Part shown: positions 42,275-52,248 of the stretch, piece after piece | Layout of the letters: each line of letters begins with the position of its first letter | Position numbering within the stretch: the stretch's first letter is position 1 | Position numbers and translations under genes: made by a program | NCBI GenBank assembly: GCA_963576725.1 | Contig: OY755240.1 | Location: 63,824,412-63,888,411, forward strand | Length of the DNA: 64,000 nucleotides | From: Azorinus chamasolen | Taxonomy: Eukaryota; Mollusca; Bivalvia; Cardiida; Solecurtidae | Reading direction: 5' to 3' | The notes under the pieces: model-generated | Told to the model about the DNA's origin: nothing | The model's database searches: none | Seen by the model: only the letters and a program-made list of their open reading frames with translations

Positions 42275-42348
42275 AAAATTCTTTTGGAGCCCTCTGATCT
42301 GGTTCTAGCAAATGCTAGTATTCTTGTCTCCCCGCAGCTAAAGGGTTA
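42275..42348 (+). mobile_element. A3 right half
   Basis: It has TTTGGAGCCCTCTGATCTGG and AGCTAAAGGGTTAA. Confidence 0.55.
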
Positions 42349-42467
42349 ATGACACTTGTCGCTTTCTCACTCAAAGGTGACATTCTCTTTGAATGCAGGG
42401 TTGTTTTACGTAATTTAACAGGGGCTGTAACAGTGTTTCAATGGTGGGAATCCTAGATATTTGTGCT

Positions 42468-42716
42468 TTAACCCTTTCCTTCTTATAAACGACTTTTCAC
42501 GCATTTGCAAACAGAGTAGACCCAGATCAGACTGCTGCTATAGGAGCCACCTGATCAGGGTCTGCTCTGTTTGCTTTTGGTATAATATAGATCTGATTCT
42601 ACAGTTTCTGCCTGAGCCAAAACATCCTGTGTATAAATGCCATTATGAAAATTCAGCTAATAAATATTCATGATGTCATTATTTTTTACATGAATATTGA
42701 ACAAGTAACGGGTTAA
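42468..42716 (+). mobile_element. A1-left/A2-right hybrid MITE
   Basis: TTAACCCTTTCCTTCTTATA (A1 left) joins through the core CAGACTGCTGCTATAGGAGC to the A2 tail (TAAATATTCATGATGTCATT). It ends ACGGGTTAA. Confidence 0.8.
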
Positions 42717-42872
42717 ACCTGTTGATTGTTGAACGTGGTAAACAAGTTTAAGTGGAAGTAATGACTGAAATCAAAGGTTCCATAGAGGAACCCTTTGGTC
42801 TGGGTCGGCATTGTTTGCCATTCACAAATCCTTCACCAAAGTTTAGCCTTTTATACAGGCTATTTTGTTAAC
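42713..42872 (+). mobile_element. Type A3 MITE
   Basis: The core is AAAGGTTCCATAGAGGAACC. It carries GGGTCGGCATTGTTTGCC. TTAA is shared on the left and right. Confidence 0.65.
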
Positions 42873-43327
42873 CCGTTCCCTCATGAATATTAACCCTTTC
42901 CCTCATATAAACGTGTTTTCACGCATTTGCAAACAGAGTAGACCCAGATCAGACGGCTCCTAGAGGAGCCGTCTGATCAGGGTCTGCTCTGTTTGCTGAT
43001 GAAATTTGAAAGATCTGTTTCCTTACTTTCTAAAATGGCTACATTGTTCCAACTTCCAAATTTCATTATAACTACCTTGCTCATGAATATTCAATAGGTA
43101 TGGGAATTTGAAATAAACATAGAACAGGGAAAGGGTTAATGTGAGAAATAATGAATGTATGGATAGTATTTTATAATGGCTTCTTGAACAAAGGAATTTT
43201 TGACCATTGCCGAAGCTGTAGAATTCATAAGCAAACAGGGCAGACCCTGATCAGGCAGCTCCTGCAGGAGCTGTCTGATCTAGGTCTACTTTGTTTGCAA
43301 TTGCGTCACTTTGAGGGAAAGAGTTAA
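42868..43327 (+). mobile_element. Type A2 host with nested A1
   Basis: TTAACCCGTTCCCTCATGAA is interrupted at TTAA. It resumes TGTGAGAAATAATGAATGTA, has the core CAGGCAGCTCCTGCAGGAGC, and ends GGGAAAGAGTTAA. Confidence 0.8.
42890..43139 (+). mobile_element. Type A1 MITE, intact
   Basis: TTAA lies at both ends. The near-perfect hairpin has the tip GGCTCCTAGAGGAGCC. Confidence 0.9.
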
Positions 43328-43487
43328 TCCATGATAGACTATTCCATTCAGTGTTACAAATGACCCAAGGCCTTTAGCCATTATGGGAGAATTTGGGATG
43401 ACCTTAAATGTTAGTAATCATGATCCAGATGTTGAGTAACTTTGCTTTTCAAAACATAAACTATTAAACAGATGTACATATATGCAT

Positions 43488-43642
43488 ATTGACCTATAGA
43501 TCAGGCAAACCCTCTCTTGCTGCAATTCATTAGACTCATCTTGGAGAGCTGATTCTAACGGGTTGCAGCAAAATCGGGTTTGGTGAAGAAATATATAAAA
43601 AAAATTGGATTTTCTAAATGTTCATCTTATATACAGCTCTGC
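43488..43642 (+). mobile_element. C-like element with a different core
   Basis: It has GACCTATAGATCAGGC, TTGCTGCAATTCATTAGACT...TGATTCTAACGGGTTGCAGC and ATATACAGCTCTG. The ends resemble C; the hairpin differs. Confidence 0.5.
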
Positions 43643-43718
43643 TATTGGACAATTTGTTTCTTTTGCTGAAAAGAAAAGGTACGAATTATATAACTGAGAA
43701 TTGAAGAAAAAATCCCTG

Positions 43719-43904
43719 TAACTCTTTATTCCATATTCCATATTCCTGCCTACGCCCTCGCCAACAGAGTAGACCAAGGAGGCGTCTGCTCTGTTTGCTT
43801 ATAATGAAATAATATAGATCTGATTCTACAGTTATACAAATTAATCAAATTGATATTCAGGATGTCATTTTTTCTTGCATGAATATTCATGAAGTAAAGG
43901 GTTA
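43719..43904 (-). mobile_element. A2, core shortened
   Basis: It has CTCTTTATTCCATATTCC, AGACCAAGGAGGCGTCTGCT, and ends GAAGTAAAGGGTTAG. Confidence 0.65.
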
Positions 43905-43945
43905 GTGTGACAAATGACAAATAATGTAGCACCATACATGTATAG

Positions 43946-44053
43946 TCAAACCCATCTAAACCAAAAATTTTATTTTGAACAATTTAGATCTTTCAAGGCA
44001 GGTTGAAAGTCATGCAGAAAGCTCCTCAGTTTAGCGGGTTTTTAATACTGTAC
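43946..44053 (+). mobile_element. E4 hairpin MITE, collapsed
   Basis: It has TAGTCAAACCCATCTAAACC, CATGCAGAAAGCTCCTCAG and AGCGGGTTTTTAATACTG, then TA. Confidence 0.55.
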
Positions 44054-44483
44054 ATGCATGTAACAACTAGCAATCCAATATCATCCCCAACAATTTCATA
44101 TAAAAACGGTCGCATAGTATTCTCTTCTCCAGCAATTTTGCAATCACATTTTGTAAAATAATTTGCTTCCAGTAGTCTGGCATCTCATTTTAATCCAAAG
44201 TGTGGGCAAATTTCATCAATTTGCCTACAGCATTGGAAAGGTTAGTATTGCGTAGTATCAGTCTGTTTTACTTTGATCGTAATGCTGAGTTCCTTGTCAG
44301 CGACATTTGTTAAGTCAGCCAAACATGGTTTAGTCCTCATGTTTTTCTTGTTACATCTTTACGTGCCAGGTTGAGTTAGTGATAACCTGTGCACACAGGC
44401 TGGATTGAGCTAAAAATATGAGAATTATTATATACTGCCTCTTACCAGGAGCCAAAATAATTGAAACTGACCATGGATTTTTC
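44054..44483. other. Nothing clear
   Basis: Weak A5-like similarity at 44375-44415 (GTGATAACCTGTGCACACAG). No exon is seen. Confidence 0.4.
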
Positions 44484-44510
44484 AACCCTTTACCTCATGA
44501 ATATTCATTA

Positions 44511-44980
44511 AACCCCCGCAAACGAAGTTTTTTTTGGGGTATACTGGAGTCACCACGTCTGTTCGTCCATCCGTCTGTCCGGCTTGTCCGGATCATAACT
44601 TTCAAACTTATAAAAGCTATTGACTTCAAACCACAAGTGCAGTGCACAAGGTCCATAACTCTCTCTTCAGTTTTTTGGGAGTCATTGCCCTTTGTGGGTT
44701 TTTTTTTTGGGGGGGGGGGGGATTTTGTTTTTGACCTGTCTGTTGGTCTGTTTGTCTGTTGGTTGACTTGTGGACAACTTTAACGTTAGTAATAATTTTG
44801 TAGCCATTGCACATAGTTGACATACATACTTCAAACTTTACATGCATGTGCAACTTACAGAGGCGAACATTTTTAGGGGTGACTTATTAAGGCCAAGGTA
44901 ATATATCAGTCAAAGGTCAAATTACGGGTCAAATTTATGTTGGCGATAATCGGGCATAAACACTCTTGCCTCTTTTGTTA
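44511..44980 (+). mobile_element. Pearl-like remnant after an A2 head
   Basis: An A2 head (CCCTTTACCTCATGAATATT, 44484-44510) is followed by CCCCCGCAAACGAAG and TTTTTTTTGGGG. GTCCATCCGTCTGTCCGGC and CATAACTTTCAAAC come next. A G12 run lies near 44709. It ends CTCTTTTGTT. Confidence 0.5.
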
Positions 44981-44983
44981 CTA

Positions 44984-45345
44984 CAGTGCTCCCTCCCTAC
45001 AACGGCCCTCCCAATAATGATTACCTCCTTACAACAACGCATGTCACTGTTTCCGAATTAACAAGGCTCCAGAAACAACTTTTTTCGATCGTATTTTCTT
45101 TATGCCTCCATCAAACCCTATGTTGTGACCACTCTTTAGAATCGTCACTTTGTGACAATTCTAAAGAGTGGTCACAACATAGGGTTTGATAGAGACATAA
45201 CGGTTTTAGTTCTCGAAATAACCTTATCTGGGGATCTGCAAACAAGCTAATTATGTTTGATTGTCCCTCCCTATAACAACTCCCTCTGAACAACACATAC
45301 AATCTTCGTATCCCAAAGGGTGTCGTTGTAGGTGAGGGAGCACTG
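44984..45345 (-). mobile_element. Type D MITE immediately upstream of an MTMR exon
   Basis: CAGTGCTCCCTCCCTACAAC...GGTGAGGGAGCACTG is flanked by TA on both sides. The core is an intact palindrome TTGTGACCACTCTTTAGAAT...ATTCTAAAGAGTGGTCACAA. It ends 39 bases before the exon. Confidence 0.9.
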
Positions 45346-45357
45346 TAACTTGTTTGT

Positions 45358-45364
45358 TACTAAC
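45358..45364 (+). promoter_or_regulatory. Intron branch-site consensus TACTAAC
   Basis: TACTAAC lies 21 bases before the first acceptor AG of the exon at 45385, with a T-rich tract between them. It fits the ideal branch sequence. Confidence 0.6.
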
Positions 45365-45384
45365 TCGTTGTTTTCATTTTACAG

Positions 45385-45677
45385 ACAGGTGTGGAACAAG
45401 AACCAACGAGTCTGGAGCATGTGAGACGATCTGATGTGTTCCCCAAGAAAATGCTCGTCTCTGAGGATGATAACCTACGTGTGCCATTTCCGCTGCTCAG
45501 TGGTGAGAGCGCAGAGTTCCTTGGACGAACAGAAGATGGCATTGTGGCGCTATCAAACTTTCGATTGTTGATTCGTAACAAGGAGTCCTTTGTCAACGTT
45601 CCACTAGGATTGATTGAGAGAGTGGAGATGGACATATTCCATATCCATGTATTCTGTAAAGATGCATCTGTTGTCAG
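45385..45677 (+). CDS. MTMR3/4-like phosphatase, GRAM/PH-domain exon
   Basis: MTMR3 and MTMR4 are myotubularin phosphatases acting on PtdIns3P and PtdIns(3,5)P2 of endosomal and autophagic membranes. This exon reads VEQEPTSLEHVRRSDVFPKK, then LLSGESAEFLGRTEDGIVAL, SNFRLLIRNKESFVNVPLGL and IERVEMDIFHIHVFCKDASV. This follows the GRAM domain of MTMR3/4 closely (SLE, FP-K, GE-EF-GR-D-I-ALSN-RL, VNVPL-LI). Two acceptors are possible: CAG|ACAG|GTG at 45385 (phase 0) or 45389 (phase 2 entry). Donor AG|GTAGGT at 45678, exit phase 2. The start codon is in an upstream exon. Confidence 0.93.
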
Positions 45678-45710
45678 GTAGGTTTTATAGCTATAACTCA
45701 ACTGAGATCC

Positions 45711-46212
45711 AGATTAACACTTACCCTTTTATATAATCATGCAAGAAATAATGACATCTTGAATATGTATTAGCTGAATTTTTTATGATGGCATGGATTT
45801 TTTTGGTACTGATAGAAACAGTAGAGTCAGGTCTAGGCCTTTTTCTGGCAATTTACGGAAAAAGGCATTTAAATAATGCATTGGGATATTTTTTGCACAA
45901 AAAAATAAATGATTCGGAAAGCATTTTCGGTCCCATTTTAGCTTGCATTTGCATTTTTTCAAACCTTTAAAATCAAAATTTGGTCTCTATTTGGAATTTT
46001 TCCCCAAATACGGGGAAAATGTTACCTATTTTGCATTGGGAATATGTCCATAATGAACCCATGCAGATACCAGAAAAAAGCCTGAGGTCTTTTATAATTT
46101 TATAAGTAAATACAGCAGTCCTTGATCAGATGGCTCCTATGAGAGTTGTCTGATCTGGGTCCACTGTGTATGCAATGGTGTGAGATAGCTTTTGTCAGAT
46201 GGAAAGGGTTAA
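45711..46212 (+). mobile_element. A2 host with nested J element
   Basis: It has TTAACACTTACCC, AAGAAATAATGACATCTTG and GTACTGATAGAAACAGTAGA, then the insert. The core CAGATGGCTCCTATGAGAGT and GGAAAGGGTTAA follow. Confidence 0.75.
45837..46096 (+). mobile_element. Element J, inverted-repeat MITE
   Basis: The ends AGGCCTTTTTCTGG and CCAGAAAAAAGCCTG are complementary. AGGTCT lies directly outside both ends, once each, suggesting a 6-bp target duplication. The interior is CCAAATACGGGGAAAATG-rich and non-coding. Confidence 0.65.
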
Positions 46213-46343
46213 CGGCAAATTGCTATCTTTAAATTAGTCATGGTAATGAATATTTCAATATTTGTTTTCTTTGAAATATTTGAACAGCATTTATTCATCT
46301 GAATATTCTAAAATGGAATTCTTTTTGTTTAAAGTTTAGCATT

Positions 46344-46590
46344 TTAACCCTTTAATCCATTAATACGCCTTTTAACACCATTGCCAACAGAGTAGACCCA
46401 GATCAGACGACTCTTGCAGGAACTGTCTGATCAGGGTCTGCTCTGTTTGCTTATGAACTATATAGATCTAATCATACAGTGTGTGTCTAAGCCAACACTT
46501 CCCTTTTAATGTCTACCTTGTAAAATTAAGTTAATGAATATTCATGAAGTTTTCAATTCATACATAAATGTTCAACAGGGAAAGGGTTAT
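46344..46590 (-). mobile_element. Type A2 MITE
   Basis: TTAACCCTTTAATCCATTAA starts it. The core is CAGACGACTCTTGCAGGAAC. It ends ACAGGGAAAGGGTTA. Confidence 0.75.
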
Positions 46591-46659
46591 TATTAGTATT
46601 GAAATGCAGTTGTAATTATTCTAAATATTAGGATACTGATTCTCCCCTTTCCCCTGTTT

Positions 46660-46919
46660 GCTAACCCTTTCCTTCATACTAACACTTTTTACAAACAGAG
46701 TAGATTCAGATCAGAATCTGATGACTCCTGTAGGAGCCGTCTGATCAGGGTCTCCACTCTCCTATGTTTGCTTGTAAAATTATAATAGATCTCTCTACAA
46801 GTTTCAACCAATATCAAAGAGACCTGCATACATAAATGTATGCCATTATAAAAATTCAGCCAATAAATATTAATGGTGTCATTCTTTCTTAGATGAATAT
46901 TTAACTGGTAAAGGGTTAA
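46660..46919 (-). mobile_element. A2-type MITE
   Basis: It has AACCCTTTCCTTCATACTAA, the core GATGACTCCTGTAGGAGCCG, TAAATATTAATGGTGTCATT, and ends GGTAAAGGGTTAA. Confidence 0.75.
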
Positions 46920-47060
46920 GCTAAATAAGTGAATTTATTGTTTTGAAATGAAATTAATAGAGTAGCTAGTAGTGAAGACCTTGACCAAAACTGCTCCTTC
47001 AGTAGCAGTTTGATTTTGATTTACACTATTTGCATAGGTTTGTCAGGCGAAATATTTAAG
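46920..47060 (+). mobile_element. A3 fragment
   Basis: It has AGTGAAGACCTTGACCAAAA, CTGCTCCTTCAGTAGCAG and ACACTATTTGC. Confidence 0.45.
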
Positions 47061-47231
47061 ATAATTAAGGTACCACCTACACTCTGAAAGGTTTGATAGA
47101 GTAGAAGTAAATTGATACCAAACCAATTAAGGATGATGAAGTATTTCATGTGATTGATTGATTGCACACTAACGTTGTAAGTAACACAGAAATTTAACAG
47201 TGGCATACAGTGATCCGTTGTAGGGTGTATT

Positions 47232-47651
47232 TAGCTCACCAGAGCACAAAGTGCTCAGGGTGAGCATTTGTGATTGCCTGATGTCCGTCGGCATGTGTCA
47301 TGAGGTGTGCGTCGTCAGTCAACAATTTGAATCTTTAAAAATCTTCTCCTCTGAATCTAGAGGATTCTCAGCTTTCATCTTTGGCAGATAGCTTCATCTG
47401 TAGAAACATATAGTGAAAACTTTGAAAATCTTCTCCTGAATCTGGAAGATTCTCAGCTTTCATATTTGGCACATAGCATCAACTTCAGTTTTTCTACAAA
47501 ATTTATAGAAATTATGCCCCTGTGGTCAAAATTGGCACCACCCGAGGGATGGCCAGTTTTCTATAGAAACATAGTGTAAACTTTGAAAATCTTCTCCTTT
47601 GATTGTCTGGTGACTGGTGAGCGATATCAGGGCCATCATGGCCCTCTTGTT
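47232..47651 (+). mobile_element. Pearl-like element, short copy
   Basis: The 5' hairpin is AGCTCACCAGAGC...GCTCAGGGTGAGC. The subterminal repeats are GCTCACCAG and CTGGTGAGC. The 3' hairpin GGGCCATCATGGCCC is followed by CTCTTGTT. The internal repeat unit (CTTTGAAAATCTTCTCCT) occurs about three times and differs from the 10253 element. Confidence 0.8.
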
Positions 47652-47659
47652 GTAACCTT

Positions 47660-47790
47660 TACTATGCTACAGAGGTCCAGAACTGATAAGATGTGTAAAT
47701 TTAAACCTTATCAAAATGAGAAAGAACTAATTCTACAGATTCTGCCATGACCAAAAATGCTTCATAATGCCACTATGACAGTTTTACTTC
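47660..47790 (+). mobile_element. C and A2 fragments
   Basis: It has CAGAGGTCCAGAACTGATAA (C left end), then TTCTACAGATTCTGCCATGA (A2). Confidence 0.45.
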
Positions 47791-48027
47791 ACACACTTGT
47801 TCACTAACACAATGGTTACAGTCTAACGAAAGGTCATTACTCTTTATTCATGCATATTTAAAGAATTATAGCCCTTTGAAATGTGGCTTTTTGGTAATCA
47901 AGAGTTACGGCCCTTTGACAGATTCATGAGTGTTGGGCCATCTGCTTACAGTGCTCTGGTTTTGCATTTTTTCTTCTGAACTTGACAGCCACATGCTGGT
48001 TGAAACTAATTTATATCTTTGCAAAGT

Positions 48028-48252
48028 TAATTCTTTCTTATATGCATATTCATGCAAGAAATAATAACATCATCAATATTTATTACTGGTAGACAAATTT
48101 GTCTTGCACATGGACACATGTATTTTTTGCTATGCCAGAAACTGTAGAAACATACCTATTATTCAATAAGCAAACGGAACAGACCCAGATCAGATGTTGC
48201 CTGCAGGAGCCTACTCTGATCTGGGCCTTCTCTGTTTCAAAGGTGTCAGGCT
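48028..48252 (+). mobile_element. Type A2 MITE
   Basis: It has TATTCATGCAAGAAATAATA, CAGATGTTGCCTGCAGGAGC and GGGCCTTCTCTGTTTC. It runs into the next element. Confidence 0.65.
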
Positions 48253-48488
48253 AACCCTTTACTCTATAAATTTGCCTTTCTATGTTTTTGCAAACAGAAT
48301 AGACCGAGATCAGATGGCTCATATAGGAGCCGTTCTATACAAACCATCTGTGTACGGATCTGATTTTACAGTTTCTGCTTTGGTAAAAATTTCATGCGCT
48401 AATATAATATGCCATTGTAAAGATTTATCTAATTAATATTCATGATATTATTATTTCTTACATGAATATTCATGGAGTAAAGGGTTAA
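48250..48488 (-). mobile_element. Type A2 MITE
   Basis: It has TAACCCTTTACTCTATAAAT, the core CAGATGGCTCATATAGGAGC, and ends TTCATGGAGTAAAGGGTTAA. Confidence 0.75.
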
Positions 48489-48510
48489 ACTTGTTGGCTC
48501 TACTGTGTTT

Positions 48511-48829
48511 CACAGGGGGCCATTTCGTGGGTCTACATGGTCTAAAAGGTCAAAAAAATTGTTGGAATTTCACGTCGGCACTGGCTACGGCTTAGTCGGA
48601 ATGTATCAAAAGTTATATTATTTGAAAAGTACAAGGTCCCAGCTTCACGTTCGTACCAAACATTAGTGGGTCTTTTATCTTGATAGCCCAAAACCGGGCG
48701 TTATTTCGAATCGGTCGTGAAATCTGCGAATGGGTAGTTAGACCCCTTGTATATAATATAACACTAAATCGACCCAATCAATTTTTTTGACTTTTTAGAC
48801 CATGTAGACCCACGAAATGGCCCCCTGTG
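48511..48829 (+). mobile_element. Element L: hAT-type MITE with 8-bp duplication
   Basis: CACAGGGGGCCATTTCGTGG and its exact complement at the right form terminal repeats of about 50 bases. Flanks CTGTGTTT (48503-48510) and CTGTATTT (48830-48837) are an 8-bp duplication with one change. 319 bp, non-coding. Confidence 0.85.
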
Positions 48830-48855
48830 CTGTATTTGGTATAAATTTAAAGGCT

Positions 48856-49034
48856 TTAACCCTTTCCTTCATATAAACATGTTTTCACTCTTTTGCCAAC
48901 AGAGCCATCTGATCAGGATCTGCTCTGTTTGCTTATGATATAGATCTGACAATACAGTTTCTGCCGGAGCCATCAGCTAATATATATTCATGATGTCATC
49001 ATTTCTGACATGAATATTGAACAAGGAAAGGGTT
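48856..49034 (-). mobile_element. A1/A2-type, left arm deleted
   Basis: TTAACCCTTTCCTTCATATA, then GCCAACAGAGCCATCTGATC. It ends GAACAAGGAAAGGGTTA. Confidence 0.7.
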
Positions 49035-49547
49035 ATCTATTAGATGGAACTTTCTGTGTCATCTTCAGTTCAATTATGTGAGACAACATGAAATAAGATC
49101 TCTCTCTCTAAAGCTGTATCATATAACTAGCCATCACATCTTATTACTTGTGCCTGTCTCCTCAAATGACCACTTGACCTGAAGACAAACCCCTGACTGT
49201 GCAGTTACAAGTCAATTGACTGTCACTTTATATACAGTGGAAGGAAATATGTGATAAACTTTGTAGACAATTGGGATCCTGATGAGAGGCTGTATATTCA
49301 TGTATATATCATATACATGGAAGTGAGATACAAATAATCTGATCTGGAACTTAGCGTCTGAAAGATCAGGTTGACTTCAATCATGAAGAAAAAAAATCAA
49401 TAAGTTCATGATTGTATAGGAGACATCTTCCCGTTACATCAAGGCAATCGCTGGACTCCAGATAAGTGGGTACACTAATTACTCTAAACTTGCGGCCACC
49501 AAATCTCCCCTCTCAATGGGATTGTAAAGCTGGAGAAGTTTAAAGGG
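49035..49547. other. No gene seen
   Basis: Some A3-like words occur near the end, but nothing is convincing. Confidence 0.4.
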
Positions 49548-49800
49548 TTAACCCTTTCCCTGTTCAGTATTCATGTAAGAAATAATGACATCATGAATAT
49601 CATGCTATTAGCTGAATTGGTATAGTGTTAACTTTTCATGAAAATTCTTTGGTTTGACTAAAACAGTACAATCAAATCAATATCATTGAAAAGTAAACAG
49701 AGCAGACCCAGATCAGATGGCTCCTATCAGAGCCGTCTGATCAGGGTCTACCCTATTTGGAAAAGGTGTGAAAAGGCATTTATATGAAGGAAAGGGTTAA
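49548..49800 (+). mobile_element. A2-left/A1-right hybrid MITE
   Basis: TTAA lies at both ends. It has the head AGTATTCATGTAAGAAATAA, the core CAGATGGCTCCTATCAGAGC, and an A1-like end ATATGAAGGAAAGGGTTAA. Confidence 0.8.
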
Positions 49801-49935
49801 ATTGGCACCATTTTGATATCTTTGAATTAGACTGACATTGTAGCAAATAGTGAAGACCCTGATCTAACTGCTCCTCCAGGATCTGGGTCTACACTATTTG
49901 CCCAACTTTATCTAAAGTTTAAGGTTAATTAGGTA
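49797..49935 (+). mobile_element. A3 fragment abutting the above
   Basis: It has TAGCAAATAGTGAAGACCCT, AACTGCTCCTCCAGGATCTG and ACACTATTTGCCC. Confidence 0.55.
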
Positions 49936-49959
49936 AGCTAAACACTCAATTCCAGCAAT

Positions 49960-50290
49960 ATTTTCTTTGTTTCTCTATGAAATTCTATGTTGTGACCACT
50001 CATAAAAGTCCATATCAAAGAGACAATTCAAATTTACTCCATAAATACGCCTTTCTGTGCCTTTGCACTATAGGAGCTGTCTGATCAGGGTCTGCTCTGT
50101 TTGTGTATGAACTTATAATAGATCTGACTCTAGGGTTTATTCCAATACCAAAACATACTGTGTACATAAGCCATTATAAAAGTTCTGCTAATCAATATTC
50201 ATGGTGTTATTATTACTTACATGAATATTCATGGAGTAAAGGGTTTAGTAATCACAAAAACATGGGGTTTGATGGAGAAAAAAGAAGTTT
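49960..50290 (+). mobile_element. C host split by an A2 insertion
   Basis: TATGTTGTGACCACTCATAA lies before 50034. CACAAAAACATGGGGTTTGA and TGGAGAAAAAAGAAG lie after 50248. Confidence 0.6.
50034..50248 (-). mobile_element. Type A2 MITE, left arm lost
   Basis: It has TTACTCCATAAATACGCC, CACTATAGGAGCTGTCTGAT, and ends TTCATGGAGTAAAGGG. Confidence 0.7.
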
Positions 50291-50424
50291 TGCATCTGAT
50301 ATCAAAAGCATAGATTAACTATCAGTTTTATGTCACCTGCTTGTGCACGATGACATTTTGGGATCACCTGTCCATCATCTGTATTGTCTTTCTGTCACGC
50401 TTTTTGCGTCACACCACTTTCGGC

Positions 50425-50570
50425 AGGTAACATGTTCCTTCAAGAATAGCTCCTTTAGTTCTCCTTCAAACTCTTTAAGTTGTGACCACTTTGTAGAATT
50501 GTCTTGAGGAAGTTCTAAACAGTGGTCACAACATAGACTTTGATGGCAAAATGACAATTTTAATATTTGA
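50425..50570 (+). mobile_element. Type C, diverged
   Basis: It has TTCAAGAATAGCTCCTTTAG, GTGACCACTTTGTAGAATTG...AACAGTGGTCACAACATAG and GACAATTTTAATATTTG. Confidence 0.6.
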
Positions 50571-50575
50571 AATGC

Positions 50576-50875
50576 GGTTGAACTTTGATATCTTGAACTT
50601 CTAGGGACCATACAAATTACTATAAGATAACATAGGTTTGCATCTGATCTAGTTCTTAGCTTAATGCAGGTCTAAAGTAATGCTGAAAGCTCCTGTATAT
50701 GTAGGAGCTTTCAGCATTACTTTCGACCTGCATTAAGCTGTCACATGTGTTTCTAGATATGTGCAGTGATATATTTTAGAACTATTTTGTTTTGTAAATT
50801 TTGGAAGGACCGAACTTTCACTTTGAGTTATCCAGAAGTTCGAGTTATCCAAGTTCGAGATATCAAAGTTCAACT
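50576..50875 (+). mobile_element. Type E2 hairpin MITE, complete
   Basis: The ends GTTGAACTTTGATATCTTGA and (right) TCGAGATATCAAAGTTCAAC are complementary. The core has AATGCTGAAAGCTCCTGTAT...GGAGCTTTCAGCATT. Confidence 0.85.
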
Positions 50876-50966
50876 TTACATAATGTACACTCTTTTAACT
50901 ATGGCTTGGGATATACTGCCTTCATCTTCAGCCCGGGTAAGGGTATTGTTTGTAACAGCAATCTTT

Positions 50967-51211
50967 TAACCCTTTCCTTAATCAATATTATGTAAGAAAT
51001 GAAATCATGAATATTTATTTGCTGAAAACTTATAATGGTATATGAAAACAGGATTGTTTGGATGATGACCTGGAGTGTAGAATCAGATCTATATTATGGC
51101 ATTAGCAAACAGAGCAGATCCTGATCAGACGGCCTCCTGTGGGAACTGTCTGATCTGGGTCTACTGTTTTTGCAAAGGTGTGAAAAGGTGTTTATATTAG
51201 GTAAAGAGTTT
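50967..51211 (+). mobile_element. A-type MITE
   Basis: TTAACCCTTTCCTTAATCAA starts it. The core is AGACGGCCTCCTGTGGGAAC. It ends TAGGTAAAGAGTTTG. Confidence 0.7.
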
Positions 51212-51329
51212 GAAACATTAGATCCTAATGATGACACACTTAGTAACGCTGGATCATAACTGTTTCATGAAATTGCCCATTTATGTACATTTGTATATTA
51301 TTATAGTTTAAAAATTACCATAATTGCTT

Positions 51330-51555
51330 CAACCCTTTCCTCCATAAATACGTCTTTCTACGTCTCTGTAGTAGTCACATCTAGAAACCATTGTGATAAA
51401 TAGAGCATTTGCTCCTATGGAGCAAATGCTCTATTTATCACAATGGTTTCAAAACTACAAAATTCTAAAATTTCTTTTTCTCTGTTAACGCTCCTTTTCA
51501 GTAGATTAATCCAAAGAGGTTTGGTCTAAAAATAGCCTATGGAGTAAAGGGTTAA
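51330..51555 (+). mobile_element. Type B MITE
   Basis: CAACCCTTTCCTCCATAAAT starts it. The core is TTTGCTCCTATGGAGCAAAT with intact outer arms. It ends GGAGTAAAGGGTTAA. Confidence 0.8.
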
Positions 51556-51960
51556 ATGTACTGACAAACTGGGGCATTTAGTACAGACCCCAATGACACT
51601 GCTGCTTTTGAAAGACTGGTTTGATCATGGTCTACACGATTTGCTACTCCAACAGTTTCATTTAAAGTTTGCAAAACGATGTCAAATTGACATTTTCAGC
51701 ATTATAAACTGGTAGAGACTAGGTGGCCTAATGTTTAATAAAGTTCAATGTCGACATTTAACATGACAAACAGTACAGGCCCTGATGAGAGGGCTCCTGC
51801 ATCTCGGATTTGCTTAATTCTGAATATAGAAAACGAGTGTATTGACATACATGTGCACACAGAGTAGCTCAGAGAGCTCCTAAGGGAAACCGTTTTATCA
51901 GGGTCTACACTTTTGCCATTCAAAACCCTCTCGCAAATTTGCAAAACCCTTTTAAACTGA
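51556..51960 (+). mobile_element. Two degenerate A3 elements
   Basis: It has TTAGTACAGACCCCAATGAC, then ATGACAAACAGTACAGGCCC and CTCCTGCATCTCGG. No intact ends. Confidence 0.45.
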
Positions 51961-51984
51961 ATGGACAGCAGGGGACAAAAATTC

Positions 51985-52094
51985 ACTCGTCCAATCTACA
52001 CAATTCTAGAATTTTCCTTTTTAGTAGATACTCCTTTTCGGTAGATTTATTCAAAGAGGTTGGATCTAAAAATATGCTATGAGGGAATGGGTTA
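51985..52094 (+). mobile_element. Right half of B
   Basis: It has ACACAATTCTAGAATTTTCC, TCGGTAGATTTATTCAAAGA and GAGGGAATGGGTTA. Confidence 0.6.
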
Positions 52095-52248
52095 CGAAAC
52101 ATTTCAGAAACTGTTGACCTTGATCTAAGTTCTTTGTACATGCAAGCCTTGTCACAATTAGCTAGACAAGGTTTAGGTTGCTGATTATGTGTAGGCAGAC
52201 AGGACATTCTTGTCAGCCCTTAATCTGCTAAATGATTAAAACAATATA

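Noticed and set aside
41941..42276. 111-codon frame at the end of the pogo-like element
   Set aside because: No domain and no full-length transposase match by eye. It runs through the inverted terminus itself.
45360..45701. 113-codon minus-strand frame over the MTMR exon
   Set aside because: It is an antisense shadow; the + strand frame matches the MTMR3/4 GRAM domain and has splice sites.
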